From contig NZ_JBFANZ010000027.1 of the NCBI RefSeq assembly GCF_040659735.1, forward strand, positions 7,244 through 71,243: a DNA stretch of 64,000 nt, in the 5' to 3' direction. The notes beneath the pieces are model-generated. The model did no database searches. It was not told the DNA's origin and saw only the letters and a list, made by a program, of their open reading frames with translations. Shown piece by piece: positions 43,431 to 51,358 of this stretch. Source of the DNA: Micromonospora_I sp040659735. GTDB lineage: Bacteria; Actinomycetota; Actinomycetes; Mycobacteriales; Micromonosporaceae. Within the stretch, counting starts at the first letter, position 1. Every line of letters starts with the position of its first letter. The translations under genes were made by a program, and so were the position numbers.

Positions 43431-44918
43431 GTGGTTGATGACGTCGTTACCGAGAGTGCTTCGCGGCGCGAGCAGGACACACGTCGATGGGTGATCGACG
43501 GGGTGGCCGCGGTCGCGGTGGGGATCGCCTTCACCAGCGCGGGGTGGCCGCTAATCGCCTGGTCGGGTTTGATGGAAATGCTGCCCGGCGGCCTGCCACA
43601 GCGCTACGCCGCGTTCGCGCCTGCCGTGCTCGCGGTCGCGGTCGCCCTCGTCGGCACGCTCGCCCGGCTGGGTGGATGGCTTGTCGCTGCGATCGGACTG
43701 GCCGTCACCGTCGTGGCGACGCAGCTCCCCATCCCCGGGATCCTGGGCAGCCTTGCCTTTGACGACTCTTTGGCATGCGCCTCGGCCTTTGACGGCTCTT
43801 TGGCATGCGCCTCGGCGGGGATGCTCCTGGCCGCCGGGGTGGGGTTCGCGCTCGGTGGTGCCGTACTCGTGGCCGCCCACGCCACCGCACCGGCCCGCCT
43901 CGGGATCGCGGGCGGCCTGGCCGCGGGCATGCTGTTGGGCCCGTTCACCACCGAGCTGGTCACCGCCGTGCTGGGCCCCGACCCGGCGGCGGTGATCTCC
44001 CCTACGACGCTGCCACTCGGCACGGCGACCGTCGTCGTGGCCACGGCCGCCGTGCTCACCCGCGGACGCGAGCGGGCGCAGTCCCCGGCGATCGTCCGGA
44101 CTGGGCTGGGCCCGGTGCTCGTCGTGGCTCTGCTCGCGATCCTGCCGGTGATCGGTGGAGTCCTGCGCCGGGTCATCATCCGAGAAGTCGGACCGGGCCC
44201 GGATGGCCTCGAGGGACTACCGCGCCGCGAAGCCGTCGAACTGCTCTCCCGTTACTCGATGATCGCGATCGCTGTCGTGGTCGCCGTCGTGCTGACCTTG
44301 TACGCCTACCACCGGGGCCGCGCCCCCGCCGCGCGATGGGTGGTGCTCGGGTTCACGGTTGGTGGCGTCACCATCGGCTGGCTGCCGGTCGTCGTCGCGT
44401 ACCGGCCGATCGACGCCGTCCTCGCCGGGGTTGTCGCGGTGCTGGCCGCGATCGTGGGGACGGGTCTCGCCCGCTACGCCGATCGCCTCCTTCCCTGGGA
44501 CGTACTCGGCGTCTGCGTGGCCGTCGGCGGGATGATGCTCAAAACCGAGGTGATGGGGCAGGAGTACGACTGGACGGTGACGGCGCACGCGTTACTCGTC
44601 GCTCTCGGCCTGCCGCTTGCCCTGAGCTTCGGGTTCGCTCGGGCTCTGCTCCACGCCGACGCAGCGCAACCCGAGACGCCCCCGCCGGGCACGGCTGACC
44701 GCGCCGGCACCCTGACGCTCGGTGTCGCCGCGCTGGTCCTGGCGGCACAGACCCTGGCGCCGATGGCACTGGACGCGTGGGCGAGCCATTCGGATGGCGC
44801 CCCACGGGTGACGATTCCGGTCGTCGCGGCCACCGGCGCCGCCGCGCTCCTGATGTTCTTCGGGTGGGCCATGCGTCGCTCCGTGCCTCGCCCCACCCCC
44901 GCACCGGAACCGACCTGA
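43431..44918 (+). CDS. Polytopic membrane protein of unknown function
   Basis: A 495-residue protein with roughly 11-13 predicted membrane helices (for example WLVAAIGLAVTVVATQL, YSMIAIAVVVAVVLTLYAY and AALVLAAQTLAPMALDAW) and few charged loops. It recalls actinobacterial integral membrane proteins annotated only as hypothetical. A ten-residue tandem duplication (AFDDSLACAS, AFDGSLACAS) sits between helices three and four. Start GTG at 43431 after GGGGGAG. It is divergent from the amidohydrolase gene across 228 bp. No catalytic motif seen. Confidence 0.75.
   Translation: MVDDVVTESASRREQDTRRWVIDGVAAVAVGIAFTSAGWPLIAWSGLMEMLPGGLPQRYAAFAPAVLAVAVALVGTLARLGGWLVAAIGLAVTVVATQLPIPGILGSLAFDDSLACASAFDGSLACASAGMLLAAGVGFALGGAVLVAAHATAPARLGIAGGLAAGMLLGPFTTELVTAVLGPDPAAVISPTTLPLGTATVVVATAAVLTRGRERAQSPAIVRTGLGPVLVVALLAILPVIGGVLRRVIIREVGPGPDGLEGLPRREAVELLSRYSMIAIAVVVAVVLTLYAYHRGRAPAARWVVLGFTVGGVTIGWLPVVVAYRPIDAVLAGVVAVLAAIVGTGLARYADRLLPWDVLGVCVAVGGMMLKTEVMGQEYDWTVTAHALLVALGLPLALSFGFARALLHADAAQPETPPPGTADRAGTLTLGVAALVLAAQTLAPMALDAWASHSDGAPRVTIPVVAATGAAALLMFFGWAMRRSVPRPTPAPEPT
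43755..43814 (+). repeat. 30-bp tandem duplication inside the membrane-protein gene
   Basis: Two 30-base units, 43755-43784 and 43785-43814, differ at a single base (GACGAC versus GACGGC). The unit length is a multiple of three, so the frame is kept. Confidence 0.95.
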
Positions 44919-45077
44919 GTCGCAGGTATCGGTCGGAACGGCGCGCGGGCGGTGCGCCGTGGCCGCAGCGTCGCTATGCGCACGCCTCCCGGGCGCCCAG
45001 CCACAGCGACCCCGCCCCGGACCCGTACGTCGGGCCGGGGCGCGGTCGTTTCCGGGCAGCCGCAGCGGGCATAGATC

Positions 45078-45118
45078 TTGTAGACGGTGTGTTGCAGCAG
45101 TAGTTGCCGCGTCAACTA
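45078..45118 (+). promoter_or_regulatory. Promoter with overlapping inverted-repeat operator for the monooxygenase operon
   Basis: TTGTAG (45078-45083) and TAGTTG (45101-45106) are 17 bases apart. TAGTTG-CCGCGT-CAACTA (45101-45118) is a perfect 6-bp-arm inverted repeat over the -10, a position typical of MarR-type repression. No regulator gene is adjacent. Confidence 0.45.
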
Positions 45119-45148
45119 ACCTGTCGCGAGGAAAGTCAAGGAGCGCAC

Positions 45149-46258
45149 ATGCAGTTCGGGATCTTCACCGTCGGCGATGTCACCACCGATCCGACGAACG
45201 GTCGCACACCGACCGAGGCGGAACGGATCAAGGCGATGGTGAGGCTCGCGCTGAAGGCCGAGGAGGTCGGCCTCGACGTCTTCGCCACGGGTGAGCACCA
45301 CAACCCTCCGTTCGTCCCGTCGTCCCCCACGACGATGCTCGGGTACATCGCCGCCCGCACGCAGCGCCTGATCCTGTCGACGTCCACGACGCTGATCACC
45401 ACCAACGACCCGGTGAAGATCGCCGAGGACTACGCGATGCTGCAGCACCTGGCCGACGGCCGGGTCGACCTGATGATGGGGCGTGGCAACACCGGCCCCG
45501 TCTACCCGTGGTTCGGCCAGGACATCCGCAACGGCATCCCGCTGGCCATCGACAACTACGCGCTGCTGCGTCGGCTGTGGCGCGAGGACGTCGTCGACTG
45601 GGAGGGCAAATTCCGCACGCCGCTGCAGAGCTTCACCTCGACGCCCCGGCCGCTCGACGGCGTGCCCCCGTTCGTGTGGCACGGGTCGATCCGCAGTCCG
45701 GAGATCGCCGAGCAGGCCGCGTACTACGGCGACGGCTTCTTCCACAACAACATCTTCTGGCCGATGGACCACACCCGGCGGATGGTCGAGCTCTACCGCC
45801 GACGCTTCCAGCACTACGGGCACGGACAGGCCGACCAGGCGATCGTCGGGCTGGGCGGACAGGTGTTCATGCGGAGGAACTCGCAGGACGCGGTACGCGA
45901 GTTCCGTCCCTACTTCGACAACGCGCCGGTATACGGCCACGGCCCCTCCCTCGAGGACTTCAGCGCCCAGACGCCGCTCACGGTCGGCAGTCCGCAGCAG
46001 GTCATCGACCGCACGCTCGGCTTCCGGCAACACGTCGGCGACTACCAGCGCCAACTGTTCCTGATGGACCACGCGGGCCTTCCGCTGAAGACGGTGCTCG
46101 AGCAACTCGACCTCCTCGGCGAGGAGGTCGTGCCGGTCCTCCGCAAGGAGTTCGACGCGCTGCGACCGGCCCACGTACCGGAGGCACCCACGCACGCCAC
46201 CCTGGTCGCGGCCGCAGCAGCGGCGGGCGACGCGACGACGGAAGGGCGGAGCCGGTGA
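45149..46258 (+). CDS. Luciferase-like FMN-dependent monooxygenase (CE1758 type)
   Basis: A 369-residue flavin monooxygenase. MQFGIFTVGDVTTDP opens the TIM barrel, EVGLDVFATGEHHNPPFVPS has the EHH motif of the bacterial luciferase family, and DLMMGRGNTGPVYPWFGQD is typical of the CE1758 subgroup. It should oxidise an organic substrate with O2 and reduced FMN; substrate unknown. The ATG at 45149 has AAGGAG upstream. The next gene, an FMN reductase, overlaps by four bases (GTGA) and probably supplies reduced flavin. Confidence 0.88.
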   Translation: MQFGIFTVGDVTTDPTNGRTPTEAERIKAMVRLALKAEEVGLDVFATGEHHNPPFVPSSPTTMLGYIAARTQRLILSTSTTLITTNDPVKIAEDYAMLQHLADGRVDLMMGRGNTGPVYPWFGQDIRNGIPLAIDNYALLRRLWREDVVDWEGKFRTPLQSFTSTPRPLDGVPPFVWHGSIRSPEIAEQAAYYGDGFFHNNIFWPMDHTRRMVELYRRRFQHYGHGQADQAIVGLGGQVFMRRNSQDAVREFRPYFDNAPVYGHGPSLEDFSAQTPLTVGSPQQVIDRTLGFRQHVGDYQRQLFLMDHAGLPLKTVLEQLDLLGEEVVPVLRKEFDALRPAHVPEAPTHATLVAAAAAAGDATTEGRSR

Positions 46259-46875
46259 CGAACCGTACGCTGGCGGTCGTCACCGCCGGCCTGAGCCAGC
46301 CGTCGGCGACACGCCTGCTGGCCGACCGGCTGGCCGCCGCGACCGAGCGCGCGTCACGGGACCTGGGCGTAACGCTGGACGTCACCATCATCGAGCTGCG
46401 CGACCACGCCCACGATCTCACCGACAACCTGCTGACCGGCTTTCCGAGTCCCGCGCTGGGCGCGGCGATCGACACCGTGGTCCGCGCCGACGGCCTCATC
46501 GCCGTGACGCCGATCTTCACCGGCTCCTACAGCGGCCTGTTCAAGACCTTCTTCGACGTGCTCGGGAAGGATGCCCTGGTCGGCAAGCCCGTGCTGATCG
46601 CCGCGACCGCGGGGACCGCGCGGCACTCGCTGGCACTGGACCACGCGCTTCGGCCGATGTTCGCCTACCTGCGGGCGCTCGTCGTGCCGACCGGGGTGTT
46701 CGCGGCCGCGGAGGACTGGGGCACCGGCGACGGGGCGTCCAGCCGCGGGCTCGCCGACCGGATCGACCGGGCGGGCGGCGAGTTGTCCGCGCTCATCGCG
46801 GCACGCGAGCAGCCGGCGCCAGCTGACCCGTTCGACAATCCGACCCCCTTCGACCAGCTCCTGTCCGGCGGATAG
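46255..46875 (+). CDS. NAD(P)H-dependent FMN reductase (CE1759 type)
   Basis: A 206-residue flavodoxin-fold reductase. TLAVVTAGLSQPSATRLLAD binds the flavin phosphate and VTPIFTGSYSGLFKTFFDVL is the isoalloxazine-side loop. CE1758/CE1759-like genes are a recurrent actinobacterial pair, and here they are translationally coupled (GTGA). It reduces FMN for the monooxygenase. The GTG at 46255 is the coupled start. The tail is Pro/Asp-rich. Confidence 0.87.
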   Translation: MTNRTLAVVTAGLSQPSATRLLADRLAAATERASRDLGVTLDVTIIELRDHAHDLTDNLLTGFPSPALGAAIDTVVRADGLIAVTPIFTGSYSGLFKTFFDVLGKDALVGKPVLIAATAGTARHSLALDHALRPMFAYLRALVVPTGVFAAAEDWGTGDGASSRGLADRIDRAGGELSALIAAREQPAPADPFDNPTPFDQLLSGG

Positions 46876-46984
46876 GGGCGGTTCATCCGCCCAGCGGGGA
46901 CCGGCCTCCGTGGCCGGCCCCCGCGCTTTCTCTGCCGACGTCGTGTCACCAGCGGCTGGAATACAGGGCGTTCGCCGCGACCCG

Positions 46985-47109
46985 CCCCGGTGCGGCACCA
47001 TGCGCGTACGGCCTGGCGGCAGGCGCTCGACATTCTCGAGGCGCTCGGGCATCCGGACGCCGACCGGATCCGCGACAAGCTCCGGCAGCTCGACGGAGAA
47101 CGGTCCTGA
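46985..47109 (+). pseudogene. C-terminal fragment of a TPR-type regulator
   Basis: The frame ends ARTAWRQALDILEALGHPDA, DRIRDKLRQLDG and stops at 47109. ALDIL..LGHPDA..IR.KL is the standard end of AfsR/TPR regulators. Nothing upstream in this frame belongs to such a protein, so only about 35 codons survive. Confidence 0.55.
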
Positions 47110-47119
47110 CGACCGGAAA

Positions 47120-47148
47120 CGGCCGCGCCCGGGTGCCGGGCGCGGCCG
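47120..47148. terminator. Strong 12-bp GC hairpin between convergent units
   Basis: CGGCCGCGCCCG (47120-47131) pairs with CGGGCGCGGCCG (47137-47148) across a 5-base loop. It separates the monooxygenase operon side from the convergent secreted-protein gene. Confidence 0.75.
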
Positions 47149-47163
47149 CTTCGCGATGGGACG

Positions 47164-47490
47164 CTACGACCAGTCGCCGTTGTAATAGGGGCCGTTGCAG
47201 CCCTTACGGTTTTCGCAGACGAAGACGAACTCGATGTACTGCGCCGGGTAGTTGCCGTCGGAGTAGTACTCCTGGAACGTGATGGTGCCGGCGCGGTAGC
47301 CCGACCCGTCCGGGTCCCAGAGGATGCGCGAGTCGTAGGTGGCGTAGTGTTGCACGACGCCCATGTCGTTGCCGTGGTAGTAGGTCGCCTTGGGAAAGGC
47401 CTGGGCCGGGGATGCGGTCACGAACTGGTTCGCCGCCGCGGCGACGGCGAACAGGGCCAGCATTGCCAGGCACCGCCGGAGAGCGTTCAT
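47164..47490 (-). CDS. Small secreted protein
   Basis: A 108-residue exported protein. The signal peptide (residues 1 to about 31, ending SPAQA) is followed by a mature domain of about 77 residues, aromatic-rich (ATYYHGNDMGVVQHYATY, ITFQEYYSDGNYPAQYIEF) with two cysteines in VCENRKGC that could form a disulfide. The family is not recognised. The ATG at 47490 follows AAGGAGGAG. It lies just downstream of the second membrane diguanylate cyclase-like gene, on the same strand. Confidence 0.75.
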   Translation of the reverse strand: MNALRRCLAMLALFAVAAAANQFVTASPAQAFPKATYYHGNDMGVVQHYATYDSRILWDPDGSGYRAGTITFQEYYSDGNYPAQYIEFVFVCENRKGCNGPYYNGDWS

Positions 47491-47601
47491 GGCGCTCCTC
47501 CTTCCGGGTTGACACCGATACCTGGGCCAAGCGTGGCCGCCAACCATTGCGTAGACCTTCGATGAACCTTGAATCCGCGGACGGAGGTCACGCTCGACCG
47601 G

Positions 47602-49101
47602 TCAGGACGAACCCCTCGGGATGCCGGGCATCTCGTGCCGCTCCCGCTTGGCCGCGGACACGGCGTCGCTGACGCGCTGGATCAACTGCTCGCCCGCCTC
47701 GACGCGGTCATCGCAAACGACGCCGACGCTCGCCCCCATCGACACCGGCTCGCCATCGACCGTGAACGCCTCGCGGAACAGCCGTTCGATACGCCGGCGC
47801 AGCTCCGGCGCGTCGGCGTGCTCCGCGTCGACGCAGAGGATGGCGAACTCGTCCGTGCCGAACCGGCTCACCGTGTCGTCCTCACGCGTGCAGCTGACCA
47901 GCCGCTCGGCCACCTGCACCAGTAGCTGATCGCCGCCGGCATGACCGAACCGGTCATTGACGGCCTTGAACCCGTCCAGTTCGCACAGCAGCACCACCAG
48001 CGGGACGCCACCACCGAGCGCGGCATTGAGGCGGCTCGCGAACTCATGACGGTTGGGCAGGTCCGTGACGGGGTCATGGCTGGCCTGGTACCGCAGGACC
48101 CGGACGCGTTCGGACCACACCCGCCAGATACGCACCATGACCAGGGGCGTGACTGCGGCCGTACCGACCGCAAGCAACGCGACGTCGACGGGCTGCCCGA
48201 ACAACTCGCGCGCGCCGCCCACGGCCGGCATGACGCAGAGCGCGAACCCGAGGAACGCCAGTCGTCCTTTGGTCAGATCGTCCTTCGGCGCGGGGCCGGG
48301 CTGCAGCAGCCGGACGACCGACCGGGCCAGCGCGCACAACCCGAGCGCGGTGAAACCCACGAGATAGATCATGTCGGTGTACGCCGGCCGTCCGCTCGTG
48401 CCGGGGGCGACCACCAGCGAAACGGTGAGCACGCCGGAGAGCGAGCAGGACATGGCCGCCACCAGCAGCCACATCGCGGGGATGAACTCCTTGGCGGTCA
48501 ACACCAGTCGGGCCATACACCCGAGCACGCCGGTCAGCATGAACACGGTCACGCAGGTCGCGATCTGCGTCATCTGCGGGGTGCCGACGTCCTGCATGTG
48601 GGGCAGGAGCACGAAGTCCCAGATAACCCCGCCGAGGGCCATCGACATGATGGTGCTGTCGATCATCCCCCCGACGTCGTTGCGTCCGCGTCGGGCCACG
48701 ATGGTGATCGCCCCGCAGAACATGAAGATCTGGCCCAGGGCGGCGAAAATGCCGGCGATCGTGCCGTCGCCCGTGGGCAGGCCCATGGCGAAGACGTACC
48801 AGTACCACGCCACGTTGCCGGCGTTGAAGCTGACCAGCGCCGCGAGCAGGAACCAGAACGGTTTCCGGTCGCCGACGGGGGTGCGGTTGAGCCCGATCAT
48901 GACTGCCGGCACAGGCGCGAACGACAAGGCGAGGTAATCGACCATCTTCGCGGTGTCGGACAGGAGTGGATATACCGCGATACCTGCCAGTGAAATCAGT
49001 AAATATGTCACGGTCAGGCGCAGCCCGTCGGGCCCGCCGTGCAGGCCGCGGTACCGGCCAACCGGGCGTCTGTCCCACTCCACCGCATCGAACACGCTCA
49101 C
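47602..49101 (-). CDS. Membrane GGDEF-family protein with GTDEF signature
   Basis: A 499-residue paralogue of the protein at 34793. About ten membrane helices precede a GGDEF-fold domain (QASHDPVTDLPNRHEFASRL). The signature reads GTDEF at 415-419 instead of GGDEF, with the RxxD product-binding site (REDD) kept five residues upstream. The second glycine normally packs against the GTP phosphates, so catalysis may be weak or lost and the protein may act as a c-di-GMP receptor, or it may still be active, as some variants are. The start is uncertain; GTG at 49101 with a weak GGTGGG is preferred. Confidence 0.82.
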   Translation of the reverse strand: MSVFDAVEWDRRPVGRYRGLHGGPDGLRLTVTYLLISLAGIAVYPLLSDTAKMVDYLALSFAPVPAVMIGLNRTPVGDRKPFWFLLAALVSFNAGNVAWYWYVFAMGLPTGDGTIAGIFAALGQIFMFCGAITIVARRGRNDVGGMIDSTIMSMALGGVIWDFVLLPHMQDVGTPQMTQIATCVTVFMLTGVLGCMARLVLTAKEFIPAMWLLVAAMSCSLSGVLTVSLVVAPGTSGRPAYTDMIYLVGFTALGLCALARSVVRLLQPGPAPKDDLTKGRLAFLGFALCVMPAVGGARELFGQPVDVALLAVGTAAVTPLVMVRIWRVWSERVRVLRYQASHDPVTDLPNRHEFASRLNAALGGGVPLVVLLCELDGFKAVNDRFGHAGGDQLLVQVAERLVSCTREDDTVSRFGTDEFAILCVDAEHADAPELRRRIERLFREAFTVDGEPVSMGASVGVVCDDRVEAGEQLIQRVSDAVSAAKRERHEMPGIPRGSS

Positions 49102-49399
49102 GACAACCCACCGTAGGACCCAGCTCGCCGATGACCAACAACTTCTTTTCGGCCGCATGAAAACTGTTTCGGTCCAGCCGGGCGGACCTTACCCGGTTTC
49201 CGTCTGTCCACTGGACACCCGGCCGTTGCCGTCGGGCGTCGTCACGGGATCCGCACGCCTGGACGCGTTTAACCTTTTTGGATTGTGCCGATCAAACGGC
49301 TTTTGACACTTTCATAATTTGCAGCAAGCGATCTTGATACCGCCATGACAACGACTTACTATTCGCTGGCCCGCTACCCGGCACCCACCGGAGGTCAGC
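49102..49399. other. Divergent promoter region, A+T-rich
   Basis: Between the GTDEF gene (minus) and the small peptide/lectin pair (plus). Bases 49268-49345 are unusually A+T-rich. A GCCGATCA octamer at 49287-49294 is one base off the sigma-28 -10, but its -35 is poor; TTGACA occurs at 49304-49309. Confidence 0.45.
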
Positions 49400-49567
49400 G
49401 TGCACCTAACCGTGCGCAGCTCCATCCTCGCGGCAGCCGCCGCCGTCACCGTTACGACCCCCGACCACTGCGGCGCCGCGAATCACGCGATCAGCGAGGA
49501 CGCGTACACCCCCACGGTCCCGTGCGTGACGACGGACCACGGCGCCCGGCCACCGAGGACCACGTGA
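49400..49567 (+). CDS. Tiny secreted or leader peptide coupled to the lectin gene
   Basis: A 55-codon frame with near-perfect G/C third positions. It opens HLTVRSSILAAAAAVTVTT, a plausible signal sequence, then a polar tail with two cysteines (PDHCGAAN and TVPCVTT). The GTG at 49400 is preceded by CCGGAGGT at ideal spacing. Its TGA overlaps the GTG of the lectin gene by four bases (GTGA), so translation of the two is linked. It may be a secreted peptide or a regulatory leader. It was found by codon usage, not by homology. Confidence 0.6.
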   Translation: MHLTVRSSILAAAAAVTVTTPDHCGAANHAISEDAYTPTVPCVTTDHGARPPRTT

Positions 49568-50613
49568 CGAGCTCCACCGGTGACGACCGCCGGGAGGCGG
49601 ACGTCCCCCGCGACGACGCGGAGCCGACGCTGCGCGCCGGGCTGTGTCCGCGATGCGGCCGGGCGCTGGCCGATGATGTCTGCCTGCACTGCGTGGGCGA
49701 GGACGAGTTCCGCGGTGCGGCGCTGGTCCGCAACTTCGTCAACTTTCCGGACCTCTACTCCAAGGACTCCCCCTCGGGGTCGCGGCCCGACCGCCGTCCC
49801 GACGACTGGCCGGCGCGTGGCGACGGCCTGCCGGATTCGCCGCCGCCGCAGTCCGATCAGAGCCGGCGCGCCCCGCGGGCAGCACGTCGGGGGCGGCCTG
49901 GCTCCCCGTCGGCACCTCCCCCCACCGGCGGCACCCGCGGCCTGCTGGATCGGGCCGGATGGGGGCCACGCGGAATCGTGGCGAAGGTCGTCATCGCCAG
50001 CGGATCGATCCTGCTCGCCACGGCGATCGGGATCACGGGCGCCGTGGTCACCGGACCGGCGACCAACAGCGCCAGCCCGAGCGTCGGGACGACGCCGCCC
50101 GGCGCGCGATCAGGCGGCCCCTCCCCCCGGCCCACCGGCTCGCCGACCGATGTGTCGCGGCGTCCCGGCGCCGGCCCAGCCGCCTCCGACCCCGCGGTCG
50201 CTCGACCGGACACGGCGGGGCGGTCCGCGACCGGAGCCCTCGTGCAACGGGGCTTCTGCCTGCACGACTACGCGAGCCTCACCAGCAACGGCAACCCGAT
50301 CCACATGTCGCGGTGCGACAACAGCGACGCTCAGCGGTGGACCTTCGCCATCGACGGGACGGTGCGCGTGTTCGGCAGGTGCATGCGACCGGTCGGCGGC
50401 GCGTCGGCGCACGGCACCAAGCTCGAGCTGTGGGAATGTGACGGCAGCCCCGCCCAGCAGTGGCTGCGCGGGCCCGATGGCAGCCTCATCCACCCGGCCA
50501 GCGCCGCGTGCCTGGAGAGCCCGGCGCCCGACGACGCGCGACCACAGCTCGCGGTCTGCGACAACGGCCCCGGCCAGCGGTGGAGCCTGCCGAACATGGG
50601 CCTGGCCGGTTAG
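49564..50613 (+). CDS. Zinc-ribbon, single-pass membrane protein with extracellular ricin-type lectin domain
   Basis: A 349-residue protein with an unusual order. A cytoplasmic zinc-ribbon-like CPRCGRALADDVCLHC (two CxxC pairs) sits near residue 30. A Pro/Arg-rich linker follows, then one TM (IVAKVVIASGSILLATAIGI near 145) and a Ser/Pro/Thr-rich stalk. The ricin B-type trefoil (about 230-345) has QxW motifs in DAQRWTFAIDG, PAQQWLRGPDG and GQRWSL. The lectin part should bind sugars outside the cell. GTG at 49564 with GAGGA upstream; reading from an ATG at 49345 would overlap the upstream peptide and gives no recognisable sequence. Confidence 0.78.
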   Translation: MTSSTGDDRREADVPRDDAEPTLRAGLCPRCGRALADDVCLHCVGEDEFRGAALVRNFVNFPDLYSKDSPSGSRPDRRPDDWPARGDGLPDSPPPQSDQSRRAPRAARRGRPGSPSAPPPTGGTRGLLDRAGWGPRGIVAKVVIASGSILLATAIGITGAVVTGPATNSASPSVGTTPPGARSGGPSPRPTGSPTDVSRRPGAGPAASDPAVARPDTAGRSATGALVQRGFCLHDYASLTSNGNPIHMSRCDNSDAQRWTFAIDGTVRVFGRCMRPVGGASAHGTKLELWECDGSPAQQWLRGPDGSLIHPASAACLESPAPDDARPQLAVCDNGPGQRWSLPNMGLAG

Positions 50614-50671
50614 CCGGAGACCGTCATCGGTCAGCCCGCGGCGTAGGAGGGAAATTGGCGGCCCGGAGGCA

Positions 50672-50702
50672 TTGACCTCAATCACGCTTCACGTCGCAGA
50701 CT
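50672..50702 (+). promoter_or_regulatory. Possible MerR-type promoter, 19-bp spacer
   Basis: TTGACC (50672-50677), 19 bases with a degenerate dyad (GACCTCAATC versus GCTTCACGTC), then CAGACT (50697-50702). It shares the TTGACCTCAA start with the promoter at 5305. The -10 is weak. Confidence 0.3.
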
Positions 50703-50736
50703 CGGCCCGTCGGTTTCCGCACCCCGGGAGGAACCC

Positions 50737-51171
50737 ATGACCAATCTGCAGCACGGACCGGTTACGGCGACGCGGCCACGGGCACGGGCAGGCAGGCGCG
50801 CACTGGTGGTGCTGGCCGCGGTCCTGGCGGCCAGCCTCGTCTGGCTGATCGCCGTACCCCTGCTCGCCATCGAGGTGACCGTGCCCGTGCGGTACGGCGC
50901 GAGCGAGCGGGTCGATCTCGCACTCGTGCCGGTGGTGTTCGCCGCGCTCCTCGCCGGCCTCGCCGGCTGGGCGCTGCTGGCCGTGCTCGAGCGGTTCACC
51001 ACGAAGGCACGCCTCATCTGGACAGTGATCGCGCTGGTGGTCTTCGTGGTCACGCTGCCGTGGATGCCCGACGCCACCGCGGCCGAAATCACCGTGCTGG
51101 CGCTGCTGCACGCGGCCGTGGCGGCCGCGCTGATCCCCGGCCTGCCCCGCGCCGGCCGGCTCACCGACTGA
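50737..51171 (+). CDS. Four-helix membrane protein, DUF6069-like
   Basis: A 144-residue protein with a basic N-terminus and four predicted membrane helices (ALVVLAAVLAASLVWLIAVP, VPVVFAALLAGLAGWALLAV, IWTVIALVVFVVTLPWM and ITVLALLHAAVAAALIPGL). The helix pattern and the ERFTTKARLIWT loop match actinobacterial DUF6069 proteins, whose function is unknown. The ATG at 50737 follows GGGAGGA. Single gene between lectin-containing genes. Confidence 0.78.
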   Translation: MTNLQHGPVTATRPRARAGRRALVVLAAVLAASLVWLIAVPLLAIEVTVPVRYGASERVDLALVPVVFAALLAGLAGWALLAVLERFTTKARLIWTVIALVVFVVTLPWMPDATAAEITVLALLHAAVAAALIPGLPRAGRLTD

Positions 51172-51271
51172 GGTACGCGGCATCCGAACGCGCCATCGGC
51201 GGGATCGTCGTGGCGCGCGGCTGCCGGAACAGACGACCGGCCGGGACGGGACATCGGCGATTTTACATATG

Positions 51272-51319
51272 TTGACAGTCTTGATGGATCAGGAAACAAT
51301 CCTGCCAGAGAGCGCTCTC
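51272..51319 (+). promoter_or_regulatory. Sigma-70-like promoter with LacI-type palindrome for the protease-lectin gene
   Basis: TTGACA (51272-51277), 17 bases, AACAAT (51295-51300), then the perfect palindrome GAGAGCGCTCTC (51308-51319) over the expected start point. The core GAGCGCTC is shared with CebR-like LacI-family operators of actinomycetes, so carbohydrate-responsive repression is plausible. Confidence 0.6.
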
Positions 51320-51358
51320 ACACCCCTCGATGTCCCGTACCCGGAAGGAAACATCCGC

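Noticed and set aside
49345..49563. N-terminal extension of the lectin protein from ATG 49345
   Set aside because: The extension reads as low-complexity sequence, while another frame over the same bases has excellent codon bias, a ribosome-binding site and a GTGA overlap.
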